Positions 55,062-63,618 of a stretch of DNA of 64,000 nt are shown piece after piece. A program made the translations under genes and the position numbers. Source of the stretch: Microbacterium sp. Root166 (GTDB lineage: Bacteria; Actinomycetota; Actinomycetes; Actinomycetales; Microbacteriaceae). The notes beneath the pieces were generated by a model, which worked only from the letters and a program-made list of their open reading frames with translations, was not told the origin of the DNA and did not search any database. Location of the stretch: the NCBI RefSeq assembly GCF_001427145.1, contig NZ_LMGL01000003.1, forward strand, positions 1 through 64,000. Direction: 5' to 3'. How positions within the stretch are numbered: position 1 is the first letter of the stretch; each line of letters begins with the position of its first letter.

Positions 55062-55084
55062 TCGTATCTGAAATCGTATATCAT
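55062..55084. promoter_or_regulatory. Candidate GntR operator in the divergent hpaG/transporter promoter
   Basis: TCGTATC (55062-55068) and ATCGTATATCAT (55073-55084) are AT-rich repeats in the 122-base divergent region. The second is close to the GTATAC-centred sites used by FadR-type regulators. It lies about 35 bases before hpaG and 78 before the transporter, so one bound regulator could control both. Confidence 0.5.
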
Positions 55085-55161
55085 CGTGTCACCTCCGGCA
55101 ACCACCCGCGTCGAGCGCATGCCGGCGGACGAAGTCGTCCACCCAGACAGAGGAGTCACCC

Positions 55162-56544
55162 ATGAGCATTCCCCCGGACACTGCGGGATTCACGCCCACC
55201 GGGACCATCGCCAGCCCCGTCGATCGACGTCGCGTCGTCTTCGCTACGGTGGTCGGAACCACCGTCGAGTGGTACGACTTCTTCATCTACGCGACCGCCG
55301 TCGGCCTGGTGTTCGGCCAGTTGTTCTTCGCACCGCTCGGTCCGAACAGCGCCATCGTGGCCTTCGCCACCGTCGGCGTCAGCTTCCTCTTCCGTCCGCT
55401 CGGAGCGTTCCTCGCTGGGCACTTCGGTGACAAGTACGGCCGGAAGGTCGTGCTGATGTGGACGTTGATCCTCATGGGAGCCGCGACGGCGCTCATCGGC
55501 GTGCTGCCGACCTATGAGGCCATCGGCGTGTGGGCTCCCATCTTCCTCGTGCTGCTGCGCATCCTCCAGGGGATCTCGGCCGGCGGCGAGTGGGGCGGTG
55601 CGGTCCTCATGGCGGTCGAGCACGCGCCCCGGAAGCGTCGTGGGGTCTTCGGCGCCTCACCGCAGATCGGCGTGCCGCTCGGGCTGCTCCTCGCCTCCGG
55701 CGTCATGGCGCTGATGGCGATGATCGCGCCCGGCGACGCGTTCCTCGAGTGGGGCTGGCGGGTGCCGTTCCTGCTGAGCGTGGTGCTGATCTTCATCGGC
55801 TGGTATGTGCGGCGCCGCGTCGAGGAGAGCCCGGTGTTCACCGAGCTCGCTCAGCGCAAGGAGAAGGCCAGGACGCCGATCGTGCAGCTGTTCGCCAAGC
55901 ACGCGCTGCTGGTGTTCATCGCGGCGCTCGTGTTCGCCGGCAACAACGCCGTCGGCTACATGACGACCGGCGGATACATCCAGGGCTACGCGACGAACCC
56001 CGACGGGCCGCTCGTGCTGGAGCGCGGTCCGGTGCTGTGGGCCGTCGCGGGCTCCGCCGTCACATGGCTGCTGTCGACGCTGGCCGCGGGCTTCATCTCC
56101 GATCGGATCGGGCGTCGCACGACCTACATCATCGGCTGGGTGCTGCAGCTCGTCGGCGTGTTCCTGCTCTTCCCCCTCGTCAACACCGGTGACATCTGGC
56201 TGCTGTTCACGGGTCTCGCGATCCTCACGATCGGCCTCGGTTTCACCTACGGTCCCCAGGCCGCGCTGTACTCGGAGCTGTTCCCGGCGTCGATCCGCTT
56301 CTCGGGCGTCTCGATCTCGTATGCGATCGGAGCGATCCTCGGCGGTGCTTTCGCGCCGACGATCGCCACGGCGCTGGTGCAGGCCACGGGCTCCACCCTG
56401 TCGGTCACGTGGTACCTCGCCGGCATGACGGTGATCGGACTCATCGCGACCTTGCTGCTGCGCGACCGCTCGGGCATCCCGCTCGGGCCCGATCACGAGG
56501 CCGCGCAGTCGGCGAGTCCGATCTACGGACTCTCGAAGGCCTGA
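55162..56544 (+). CDS. MFS transporter, metabolite:H+ symporter (MHS) family
   Basis: 460 residues with twelve membrane segments. The MHS signatures GTTVEWYDFFIYATA, FGDKYGRKVVLMW (loop 2-3) and LRILQGISAGGEWGGA are present. MHS members import carboxylates such as shikimate, 2-oxoglutarate and aromatic acids with protons. Divergence from the hpa operon through a shared operator region suggests uptake of (homo)protocatechuate or hydroxyphenylacetate. AGAGGAG precedes ATG 55162. The substrate is inferred from context. Confidence 0.88.
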   Translation: MSIPPDTAGFTPTGTIASPVDRRRVVFATVVGTTVEWYDFFIYATAVGLVFGQLFFAPLGPNSAIVAFATVGVSFLFRPLGAFLAGHFGDKYGRKVVLMWTLILMGAATALIGVLPTYEAIGVWAPIFLVLLRILQGISAGGEWGGAVLMAVEHAPRKRRGVFGASPQIGVPLGLLLASGVMALMAMIAPGDAFLEWGWRVPFLLSVVLIFIGWYVRRRVEESPVFTELAQRKEKARTPIVQLFAKHALLVFIAALVFAGNNAVGYMTTGGYIQGYATNPDGPLVLERGPVLWAVAGSAVTWLLSTLAAGFISDRIGRRTTYIIGWVLQLVGVFLLFPLVNTGDIWLLFTGLAILTIGLGFTYGPQAALYSELFPASIRFSGVSISYAIGAILGGAFAPTIATALVQATGSTLSVTWYLAGMTVIGLIATLLLRDRSGIPLGPDHEAAQSASPIYGLSKA

Positions 56545-56556
56545 CGCTCGCCCGCC

Positions 56557-57177
56557 TCAGCGGGTCCGGAGTCCGTCGAGCACGACCGTGACGACGTCGT
56601 GCGCGAGGCGCTCGCGGTCGACGGACCCGCCGGGGCGGTACCACTCGACGATCGAGTTGACCATGCCGAAGATCAGGCGCGTCGCGACCGGGCCGTCGAT
56701 GTCGTCGCGCACGAGTCCCTCGCGCTGCGCCTCGGCGACGAGCGCGGTGACGCGGTGGTCGAACGCCCGGCGACGTTCGAGGGCTGCGCGCTCGACGTCG
56801 CTGTTCCCGCGCACCCGCAGCAGCAGCGTGACCGACGGCAGGTGGTCCACGAGCACCCGCACGGCACCGCGCAGCACGGCGCCGAGCCGCTCGGCGGCGG
56901 TTCCCGACCGGGCCTCGGGCTCGTCGAGCACACCCTCCAGGCCGCTGAGCGCCTCATCGAGCGCGAGCGAGAGGAGCTGCTCCTTCGAGTCGAAGTGGTG
57001 GTACAGCGCCGACTTCGTCAGGCCTAGGCGGGCCGCGAGATCGGCGACCGACGTGGCGTCATAGCCCTGCTCGTTGAACAGCGCGACGGCGACCTCGAGC
57101 ACCCGGGCGCGGTCGTAGCCGGGGCGTCCTCGGCGGGGGCCGGGATCGGACGGGCGGTCCGGGACGGGAAGGGCCAT
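56557..57177 (-). CDS. paaR: TetR-type regulator of phenylacetate genes (PaaR-like)
   Basis: 206 residues. The helix-turn-helix is at about 25-65 (VLEVAVALFNEQGYDATSVA; LGLTKSALYHHFDSKEQLL) and is followed by a helical ligand domain with VRGNSDVERAALERRRAFDHR. It is transcribed away from the paa operon, and related operators occur in the divergent gap and before paaA, so it is the probable PaaR repressor, released by phenylacetyl-CoA. ATG 57177 is chosen because the longer frame would run through the operator. The symbol is an inference from position. Confidence 0.82.
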   Translation of the reverse strand: MALPVPDRPSDPGPRRGRPGYDRARVLEVAVALFNEQGYDATSVADLAARLGLTKSALYHHFDSKEQLLSLALDEALSGLEGVLDEPEARSGTAAERLGAVLRGAVRVLVDHLPSVTLLLRVRGNSDVERAALERRRAFDHRVTALVAEAQREGLVRDDIDGPVATRLIFGMVNSIVEWYRPGGSVDRERLAHDVVTVVLDGLRTR

Positions 57178-57226
57178 GGCCCCAGTGTGGCATCCGCAGG
57201 AGTTCCGCATCGGCATCCGATCTGGA

Positions 57227-57248
57227 ATACTGAACGATCGGTAGGCAA
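57227..57248. promoter_or_regulatory. PaaR-type operator in the divergent paaR/paa region
   Basis: Contains TACTGAACGATCGGT (57228-57242) with a central CGATCG dyad. The same 15-base core, with one substitution, recurs at 61453-61467 before paaA. It lies 50 bases before paaR and 73 before the first paa gene. Confidence 0.65.
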
Positions 57249-57320
57249 TTCGGATGTGCGCGAGGGTGCGCACCAGGGAGGGATGACGGATGCCGCGTCC
57301 GCAGGGCAGCGAGCCGGTCC

Positions 57321-58058
57321 ATGGCTGAGGCGCTCCACGTCGAGAGCGGCGATGACCGCGTGATCGCGACGCTGTCGCGCCCCCACGTGCGCAACGCGAT
57401 CGACCAGGCGATGATCGACGACTTGCACGCGCTCTGCGAGAAGCTCGAGCAGCGGCCGCGCACGCTCATCATCGCCGGATCCGACGGCGTCTTCGCCTCC
57501 GGCGCCGACATCGCGCAGCTGCGGGACCGCCGCGCCGAGGATGCCCGCCGCGGCATCAACACCCGTGCCTTCCAGCGGATCGCCGGCCTGCCGATGCCGG
57601 TCATCGCCGCCGTCGACGGCTACGCGCTCGGGGGAGGAGCCGAGCTCGCCTACGCCGCCGACCTGCGCATCGGCACTCCGAGGCTCAAGATCGGCAACCC
57701 CGAGACGGGCCTGGGCATCATCGCCGCCGCCGGAGCCACGTGGCGGCTGCCGCGCATCGTCGGCGACGCCCGCGCCGCCGAGCTGCTGCTGACCGGGCGC
57801 ATCCTCGACGCACAGGAGGCGCTGGCCTGGGGGATCGTGTCGAGCCTCCACGAGCCCGACGACCTGCTGCCCGCTGCGCACGCGCTCGCCGATCGCATCG
57901 CCGCGAACGATCCGCTCGCGACCCGCCACACCAAGACCGCGCTCGCCGCACCTGCCGACGCGCACCCCGAGATCGAGCTCGAGCTGCAGGCCGAGCTGTT
58001 CGAGAGTCCCGAGAAGCAGCGCCGCATGACGGCCTTCCTCGAAAGGCGGACCCGATGA
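57321..58058 (+). CDS. Enoyl-CoA hydratase/isomerase (PaaF/PaaG-like)
   Basis: 245 residues of the crotonase fold. The oxyanion-hole segments are SDGVFASGADIAQLRD and DGYALGGGAELAYAADLRIG; the catalytic acidic position follows in IGNPETGLGIIAAAGA. In the phenylacetate route such enzymes either isomerise the ring epoxide to oxepin-CoA (PaaG) or hydrate dehydroadipyl-CoA (PaaF); I cannot tell which from sequence alone. The ribosome site before ATG 57321 is weak. It overlaps the next gene by 4 bases. Confidence 0.85.
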   Translation: MAEALHVESGDDRVIATLSRPHVRNAIDQAMIDDLHALCEKLEQRPRTLIIAGSDGVFASGADIAQLRDRRAEDARRGINTRAFQRIAGLPMPVIAAVDGYALGGGAELAYAADLRIGTPRLKIGNPETGLGIIAAAGATWRLPRIVGDARAAELLLTGRILDAQEALAWGIVSSLHEPDDLLPAAHALADRIAANDPLATRHTKTALAAPADAHPEIELELQAELFESPEKQRRMTAFLERRTR

Positions 58059-58921
58059 CCGGGGCCGCGGGCGTGCCCGCGCGCGTCGGCGTGATCGGCG
58101 GCGGCCGGATGGGCGCGGGCATCGCGCACGCCTTCGTCCTCGCCGGCGCCGAGGTGATCGTCGTCGAGCGCGATCCCGAGGCGGCGGATGCGGCATCCGC
58201 TCGCCTGATGGAGAGTCTGCGGCGCTCGGTCGAGCGCGAGGCCACGCCGCGCACGCTCGACTCGCTCGCCGGTTCGGTCGCCGCGGTGACGGATGCCGCG
58301 GCCCTCGCCGGCTGCGGCCTGGTGGTCGAGGCGGTCCCCGAAGATCGTGACCTGAAGGTCGAGGCGCTCTGCCGTGCCGAGGGAGTCCTCGACGCCGGTG
58401 CCGCGCTCGCGACGAACACGTCGTCCATCTCGATCGACGACCTCGCCGCGGGCCTCTCGCGGCCTCACCGGCTCATCGGCCTGCACTTCTTCAACCCCGT
58501 CCCCGCCTCGGCCCTGGTCGAGATCGTCGTGGGCGCACGCACCGACGGTGCCCTCGTCGACGACGCGCGCGGGTGGGTCGAAGCGCTCGGCAAGACGCCG
58601 ATCGTCGTGAAGAACTCGCCCGGCTTCGCCTCGAGCCGCCTCGGCGTCGCGCTCGCGCTCGAGGCCATCCGGATGCTCGAGGAGGACGTGACCTCGGCCG
58701 CCGACATCGATGCGGCGATGGAGCTGGGCTACCGGCATCCGACCGGACCGCTGCGCACGACCGACATCGTCGGTCTCGACGTGCGACTGGGCATCGCCGA
58801 CGAGCTTCACGCGCGGCTGGGGGAGCGCTTCGCGCCGCCCGAGCTGCTGCGGCGCATGGTCGCCGAGGGGCGCCTCGGGCGCAAGAGCGGACAGGGATTC
58901 TACGAATGGAGCGAACGATGA
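58055..58921 (+). CDS. paaH: 3-hydroxyacyl-CoA dehydrogenase (PaaH-like)
   Basis: 288 residues from ATG 58055 (overlap ATGA). The NAD-binding motif is VGVIGGGRMGAGIAHAF, and TNTSSISIDDLA, HFFNPVPASALVEIV (catalytic His) and VKNSPGFASSRL are family blocks. The C-terminal domain holds MELGYRHPTGPLRTTDIVGLD. It oxidises 3-hydroxyadipyl-CoA to 3-oxoadipyl-CoA in the lower phenylacetate pathway. It is a single-domain-pair enzyme, shorter than E. coli PaaH (about 475), which has an extra C-terminal domain. Confidence 0.9.
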   Translation: MTGAAGVPARVGVIGGGRMGAGIAHAFVLAGAEVIVVERDPEAADAASARLMESLRRSVEREATPRTLDSLAGSVAAVTDAAALAGCGLVVEAVPEDRDLKVEALCRAEGVLDAGAALATNTSSISIDDLAAGLSRPHRLIGLHFFNPVPASALVEIVVGARTDGALVDDARGWVEALGKTPIVVKNSPGFASSRLGVALALEAIRMLEEDVTSAADIDAAMELGYRHPTGPLRTTDIVGLDVRLGIADELHARLGERFAPPELLRRMVAEGRLGRKSGQGFYEWSER

Positions 58922-60987
58922 CCGACATCCTTCCCAGCTACGTGGAGGACGCCTGGTGGACCCCTGCCGATCCGCACCACGCGGCGACCGTGCTCGACGC
59001 CGCAACGGGCGAGGACGTCGCCCGGGTGAGTGCGGCGGGCCTCGAACTGGGGCGTGTGCTCGAGCACGCCCGCACGGTCGGCCAGGCGAGTCTCGGCACG
59101 CTGAGCTTCCACCAGCGGGCCGTGCTGCTCAAGCAGTTCGCGCAGGCCCTGACCGAGCGGAAGCAGGAGCTGTACGACCTCTCGAAGCACGCCGGCTCGA
59201 CCGAGCGGGACTCGCTCAACGACGTCGACGGCGGAATCGGCGTGCTCTTCACGTTCTCGTCGAAGGGCCGCCGCGAGCTGCCGAGCGGCCAGGTGTACCT
59301 CGACGGCCCGGTGGAGACGCTGTCGAAGGACGGCTCGTTCCTCGGCCGCCACGTGTACACGAGGCTGCCCGGCGTCGCCCTGCAGATCAACGCCTTCAAC
59401 TTCCCGATGTGGGGCGCGCTCGAGAAGTTCGCGCCGGCCTTCCTCGCGGGCGTGCCGACCGTGGTCAAGCCCGCGACCCCGACCGCCTACGTCGCGGAGG
59501 CATGGGTGCGGATCCTCGTCGAGACCGGGCTGCTGCCCGCGGGGTCGCTGCAGCTGATCAGCGGCAGCGTGCCGAAGATCTTCGAGCACCTGCGGCTGGG
59601 CGACATCGTCGGGTTCACCGGCAGCGCCTCGACGGCCGAGCGGCTGCGCTCTCACGAGAGCGTGCAGACCGGCGGGGTGCGGTTCACGAGCGAGACCGAT
59701 TCGATCAACGCCTCGGTGCTCGGTCCCGACGCGGTCGCCGGCACGCCCGAGTTCGACGCGTACGTCAAGCAGCTGCTGTCGGAGCTGACCACCAAAGCCG
59801 GGCAGAAGTGCACGGCGATCCGGCGGGCGATCGTGCCCGAGGGTTCCGTCGACGACGTCGTCGCGGCGGTGCGGGCCAAGATCGCCGAGCGCGTCGTCCT
59901 CGGCGATCCGCATGCGCCGGGCGTCACGATGGGGCCGCTCGTCTCGCTCGAGCAGCGCGACGAGGTGCTGCGCAGCGTGGCCGAGCTCGAGGCGGAGGGC
60001 GGCCGGCTGCTGCTCGGCTCGGTGCAGCCGCCCCGGGTCGTGCGTGCCGACGGCTCGGTCGGCGTCGCCGAGGACGGGGCGTTCCTCGAGCCCCTGCTCA
60101 TCGGATTCGCGGATGCTTCGACCCCCGCAGCCCATCAGGTGGAGGCTTTCGGACCCGTCGCCAGCGTGCTCGGCTACCGCACGGTCGAAGAGGCGGCCGA
60201 CCTCGTGAGCCTCGGCGGCGGGTCGCTGGTCACGAGCGTGGCCACGAACGATCCCGGCGTCGCCGCGACGCTGCTCTCGCGCATCGCCGCCTACAACGGG
60301 CGCCTGCTGTTCCTCGACCGCGATGACGCCAAGACGTCGACCGGCCACGGCGCACCCGTGCCTCACCTCGTCCACGGCGGCCCCGGCCGGGCGGGCGGCG
60401 GCGAGGAGCTCGGCGGCATCCGGGCCGTCCTGCACCACATGCAGCGCACGGCCGTGCAGGGATCGCCCGAGATGCTCACGGCCCTGACGGGCGTGTGGCA
60501 TCAGGGTGCGGCATCCCGCAATGACCGGCATCCGTTCCGCAAGTCGCTGGCCGAACTTGCGGTCGGCGATCAGATCGTGTCGGCCTCGCGCGTGGTGACC
60601 CTCGACGACATCGAGACCTTCGCGCACTTCACGGGCGACCTCTTCTACGCGCACATGGACGAGGCCTCGGCGGCGGCCAACCCGTTCTTCCCGGGTCGCG
60701 TCGCGCACGGCTACCTGCTGGTGTCGTGGGCGGCCGGGCTCTTCGTCGATCCCGAGCCCGGTCCGGTGCTCGCCAATTCGGGCCTCGAGAACCTCCGCTT
60801 CGTGACGCCGGTCTCACCCGGCGACGAGATCCGCGTGGTGCTCACCGCGAAGCAGATCACGCCGCGCGAGACCGACGAGTACGGCGAGGTGCGCTGGGAC
60901 GCGGTCATCCGCAACCAGAACGACGAGCTCGTCGCCGCCTACGACGTGCTGACGCTCGTCGCCAAGGAGCTGGAGACGGCGGCATGA
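58918..60987 (+). CDS. paaZ: Bifunctional oxepin-CoA hydrolase / semialdehyde dehydrogenase
   Basis: 689 residues, close to E. coli PaaZ (681). An N-terminal aldehyde dehydrogenase (about 1-530) has its catalytic Cys in KAGQKCTAIRR. A C-terminal MaoC-like hydratase (about 536-689) has the Asp/His motif FTGDLFYAHMDE...GRVAHGYLLVSW. The hydratase opens the seven-membered oxepin-CoA ring and the dehydrogenase oxidises the reactive aldehyde, avoiding release of a toxic intermediate. It overlaps both neighbours by 4 bases. Confidence 0.97.
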   Translation: MTDILPSYVEDAWWTPADPHHAATVLDAATGEDVARVSAAGLELGRVLEHARTVGQASLGTLSFHQRAVLLKQFAQALTERKQELYDLSKHAGSTERDSLNDVDGGIGVLFTFSSKGRRELPSGQVYLDGPVETLSKDGSFLGRHVYTRLPGVALQINAFNFPMWGALEKFAPAFLAGVPTVVKPATPTAYVAEAWVRILVETGLLPAGSLQLISGSVPKIFEHLRLGDIVGFTGSASTAERLRSHESVQTGGVRFTSETDSINASVLGPDAVAGTPEFDAYVKQLLSELTTKAGQKCTAIRRAIVPEGSVDDVVAAVRAKIAERVVLGDPHAPGVTMGPLVSLEQRDEVLRSVAELEAEGGRLLLGSVQPPRVVRADGSVGVAEDGAFLEPLLIGFADASTPAAHQVEAFGPVASVLGYRTVEEAADLVSLGGGSLVTSVATNDPGVAATLLSRIAAYNGRLLFLDRDDAKTSTGHGAPVPHLVHGGPGRAGGGEELGGIRAVLHHMQRTAVQGSPEMLTALTGVWHQGAASRNDRHPFRKSLAELAVGDQIVSASRVVTLDDIETFAHFTGDLFYAHMDEASAAANPFFPGRVAHGYLLVSWAAGLFVDPEPGPVLANSGLENLRFVTPVSPGDEIRVVLTAKQITPRETDEYGEVRWDAVIRNQNDELVAAYDVLTLVAKELETAA

Positions 60988-61409
60988 CCGATCCGGCGAT
61001 GTGGTTCCACGGTCAGCGGCCTCTGCTGCGCCGCGACCACGCGTCGGCGGCACTCGGCATGGTCGTCGAGCGCGACGAGCCGGGCGAGGCGATCGTCTCG
61101 ATGCGCGTGCGCGAGGACATGCTCAACGGCTTCGCGATCACCCACGGCGGGCTGGTCTTCGCCCTCGCCGACACCGCCTTCGCGATCGCCTGCAACGAGG
61201 ACGACGGCGTGACGGTCGCGGCCGGCGCGGACATCGCGTTCCTCGCGCCCACGGGCGTGGGACAGACCCTGACCGCGCACGCCCGTCGCCGCGCGGTGGT
61301 CGGTCGGGCGGGTCTGTACGACGTCACGATCACCGACGAGACCGGAGCCGTGGTCGCCGAGGTGCGCGGCCGTTCGCTCACGACCAGGCGGACACCGCCG
61401 GATGCCTGA
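60984..61409 (+). CDS. paaI: Phenylacetate-pathway hotdog thioesterase
   Basis: 141 residues of the PaaI hotdog-fold family with the motif NGFAITHGGLVFALADTAFAIACN, which contains the catalytic Asn/His/Gly and Asp positions. It hydrolyses ring-hydroxylated CoA esters that would otherwise trap CoA, a safety valve of the pathway. ATG 60984 overlaps the paaZ stop (ATGA). It ends the first paa unit; a new promoter and operator follow before paaA. Confidence 0.94.
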   Translation: MTDPAMWFHGQRPLLRRDHASAALGMVVERDEPGEAIVSMRVREDMLNGFAITHGGLVFALADTAFAIACNEDDGVTVAAGADIAFLAPTGVGQTLTAHARRRAVVGRAGLYDVTITDETGAVVAEVRGRSLTTRRTPPDA

Positions 61410-61423
61410 GCGATCCGCCGCGG

Positions 61424-61473
61424 TTGTGGCCGCGGCATCCCGGAGCTAAACTTACTGAACGAACGGTCTGTAA
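61424..61473 (+). promoter_or_regulatory. paaA promoter with PaaR-type operator
   Basis: TTGTGG (61424-61429) and TAAACT (61446-61451) are 16 bases apart. An imperfect 22-bp palindrome (61452-61473; 8 of 11 pairs complementary), containing TACTGAACGAACGGT, covers the expected start point. The core repeats the site at 57228-57242. TGAGGAG before ATG 61488 is the ribosome site. Confidence 0.65.
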
Positions 61474-61487
61474 ATGAGGAGTCGACG

Positions 61488-62468
61488 ATGACCACCGCAC
61501 CCGACCTGACCGTGGCGCAGCCCGACGAAGCCGCCGCCCAGGCGACGTTCGACGCGCTGATCGAGGCCGAGCAGCGCATCGAGCCCCGCGACTGGATGCC
61601 CGAGGCGTACCGCAAGACGCTGATCCGCCAGATCTCGCAGCACGCGCACTCCGAGATCATCGGCATGCAGCCCGAGGGCAACTGGATCACGCGCGCGCCG
61701 AGCCTCAAGCGCAAGGCGATCCTGATGGCCAAGGTCCAGGACGAGGCGGGCCACGGGCTGTACCTGTACTCGGCGGCCCAGACCCTCGGCATCACACGAG
61801 ACGAGATGACCGATCAGCTCATCGCCGGCAAGGCCAAGTACTCGTCGATCTTCAACTACCCCACCCCGTCGTGGGCCGACATGGGCGCCATCGGCTGGCT
61901 CGTCGACGGCGCCGCGATCTGCAACCAGGTGCCGCTGTGCCGAGCGTCGTACGGGCCGTACGGCCGCGCGATGGTGCGCATCTGCAAGGAGGAGTCCTTC
62001 CACCAGCGGCAGGGCTTCGAGATCCTGCTGCAGCTCATGCAGGGGACGCCCGCACAGCGGCAGATGGCACAGGATGCCGTGGACCGGTGGTACTGGCCGA
62101 GCCTGATGATGTTCGGCCCGCCCGACGACGAGTCCCCGAACTCGGCGCAGTCCATGGCGTGGAAGATCAAGCGGTTCTCCAACGACGAGCTGCGCCAGCG
62201 CTTCATCGGGATGCTCGTCCCCCAGGCCGAGGTGCTCGGCGTCACGCTGCCCGATCCGAACCTCGCCTGGAACGAGGCGGATCAGCGGTGGGACATGAGC
62301 GAGATCGACTGGACCGAGTTCCACGAGGTGCTGCGCGGACGCGGGCCCATGAACTCCGAGCGGCTGCGGCACCGCCGCACCGCGCACGACGACGGCGCCT
62401 GGGTGCGCGAAGCCGCCGCCGAGTACGCCCGCAAGCAGGCCGAGCGCGCCGAGAAGAAGGTGGCATGA
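61488..62468 (+). CDS. paaA: Phenylacetyl-CoA 1,2-epoxidase subunit A (catalytic)
   Basis: 326 residues, the ferritin-like di-iron subunit that binds phenylacetyl-CoA and O2 and makes the ring 1,2-epoxide. Iron ligands are visible in [32 protein letters not shown] and [13 protein letters not shown]. It acts with PaaC as a heterodimer, with PaaB linking the subunits and PaaE supplying electrons. It is the first gene of the paaABCD(E) run. Confidence 0.97.
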   Translation: MTTAPDLTVAQPDEAAAQATFDALIEAEQRIEPRDWMPEAYRKTLIRQISQHAHSEIIGMQPEGNWITRAPSLKRKAILMAKVQDEAGHGLYLYSAAQTLGITRDEMTDQLIAGKAKYSSIFNYPTPSWADMGAIGWLVDGAAICNQVPLCRASYGPYGRAMVRICKEESFHQRQGFEILLQLMQGTPAQRQMAQDAVDRWYWPSLMMFGPPDDESPNSAQSMAWKIKRFSNDELRQRFIGMLVPQAEVLGVTLPDPNLAWNEADQRWDMSEIDWTEFHEVLRGRGPMNSERLRHRRTAHDDGAWVREAAAEYARKQAERAEKKVA

Positions 62469-62773
62469 TGACGACCCCTGGTGCATCCCCGCGCGAGACG
62501 TGGCCCCTGTGGGAGGTTTTCGTGCGCGCGAACCGCGGACTCAGCCACGTGCACGCCGGATCCCTGCACGCGCCCGACGCCGAGCTCGCGCTCCGCAACG
62601 CCCGCGACCTCTACACCCGCCGCGGTGAGGGCACCTCGGTGTGGGTCGTGCCCGCCGACGCCATCACGACCAGCGACCCCGACTCGAAGGGCGCGTTCTT
62701 CGAGTCGCCCGCGGGCAAGAACTACCGGCACGCCGTGTACTACACCGCGTCCGAGGGGGTGCCGCACCTGTGA
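62465..62773 (+). CDS. paaB: Phenylacetyl-CoA 1,2-epoxidase subunit B
   Basis: 102 residues with the family core [41 protein letters not shown] and [10 protein letters not shown]. It has no catalytic site and bridges the PaaAC heterodimers. The overlapping ATGATG offers two starts, 62465 and 62468; 62465 gives the usual ATGA overlap with the paaA stop. It overlaps paaC by 4 bases. Confidence 0.95.
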   Translation: MMTTPGASPRETWPLWEVFVRANRGLSHVHAGSLHAPDAELALRNARDLYTRRGEGTSVWVVPADAITTSDPDSKGAFFESPAGKNYRHAVYYTASEGVPHL

Positions 62774-63618
62774 CGGAGGCATTCGCGAAGCCGGCCCCGC
62801 CGGCAGACCCGCACGGCGACGTCAGCGTCGACCGTCTCGAGCTCAGTGCCGAGCTCGTCGGCGAGGGCGGACGCGCGGCCACGGCCGACGTCGCCGAGTA
62901 CGCGCTGTGGCTCGGCGACGACGCGCTGATCCTGTCCCAGCAGCTCGGCTGGTGGATCGCGCGCGCCCCCGAGCTCGAGGAGGACGTCGCCCTGGGCAAC
63001 ATCGCCCTCGATCTGGTCGGGCACGCCCGGTCGTTCCTCCGCTACGCCGGCTCGTTCGACGGCCGCACCGAGGACGACCTCGCCTACTGGCGGGACGAGG
63101 CGCAGTTCCGGAGCGCGTGGCTCTTCGAGCAGCCGAACGGCGACTTCGCCCAGACGATCGCGCGGCAGTTCGCGGCATCCGTCTTCCAGTTCGAGCTGTA
63201 CTCGGCGCTGCAGCGGTCGTCCGACGCCGTACTGGCCGCGATCGCCGCGAAGGCCGTGAAAGAGGTCGAGTACCACCGCGATCACGCCGTGCAGTGGACC
63301 CTGCGGCTCGCCGGCGGCACCGAAGAGTCGCGGGCGCGCATGATCAGGGCGATCGGGGACGTCTGGCCGTACGTCGACGAGCTGTTCCGCGATGAGCCGC
63401 TTCTCGAGCGCCTCGGCGATGCGGCGATCGCGCCCTCGTCGCTGCGCGAAGGATTCGACTCCGTCACCGCCGCCGTCTTCGCTGAGGCCGGTCTCGAGGT
63501 TCCGGCCGGCTTCGTGTCGGCGGGCGGCGGCCGCCACGGCCGCCACTTCTCGACCATGGGCTATCTGCTGGCCGAGATGCAGGTGCTCGCCCGTCAGCAC
63601 CCGGGGGCGACGTGGTGA
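62770..63618 (+). CDS. paaC: Phenylacetyl-CoA 1,2-epoxidase subunit C (structural)
   Basis: 282 residues from GTG 62770, within the paaB stop. This ferritin-like partner of PaaA lacks a working iron site but holds the substrate pocket. Family blocks are [41 protein letters not shown] and [21 protein letters not shown]. The stop overlaps the paaD start (GTGA). Confidence 0.96.
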   Translation: MTEAFAKPAPPADPHGDVSVDRLELSAELVGEGGRAATADVAEYALWLGDDALILSQQLGWWIARAPELEEDVALGNIALDLVGHARSFLRYAGSFDGRTEDDLAYWRDEAQFRSAWLFEQPNGDFAQTIARQFAASVFQFELYSALQRSSDAVLAAIAAKAVKEVEYHRDHAVQWTLRLAGGTEESRARMIRAIGDVWPYVDELFRDEPLLERLGDAAIAPSSLREGFDSVTAAVFAEAGLEVPAGFVSAGGGRHGRHFSTMGYLLAEMQVLARQHPGATW

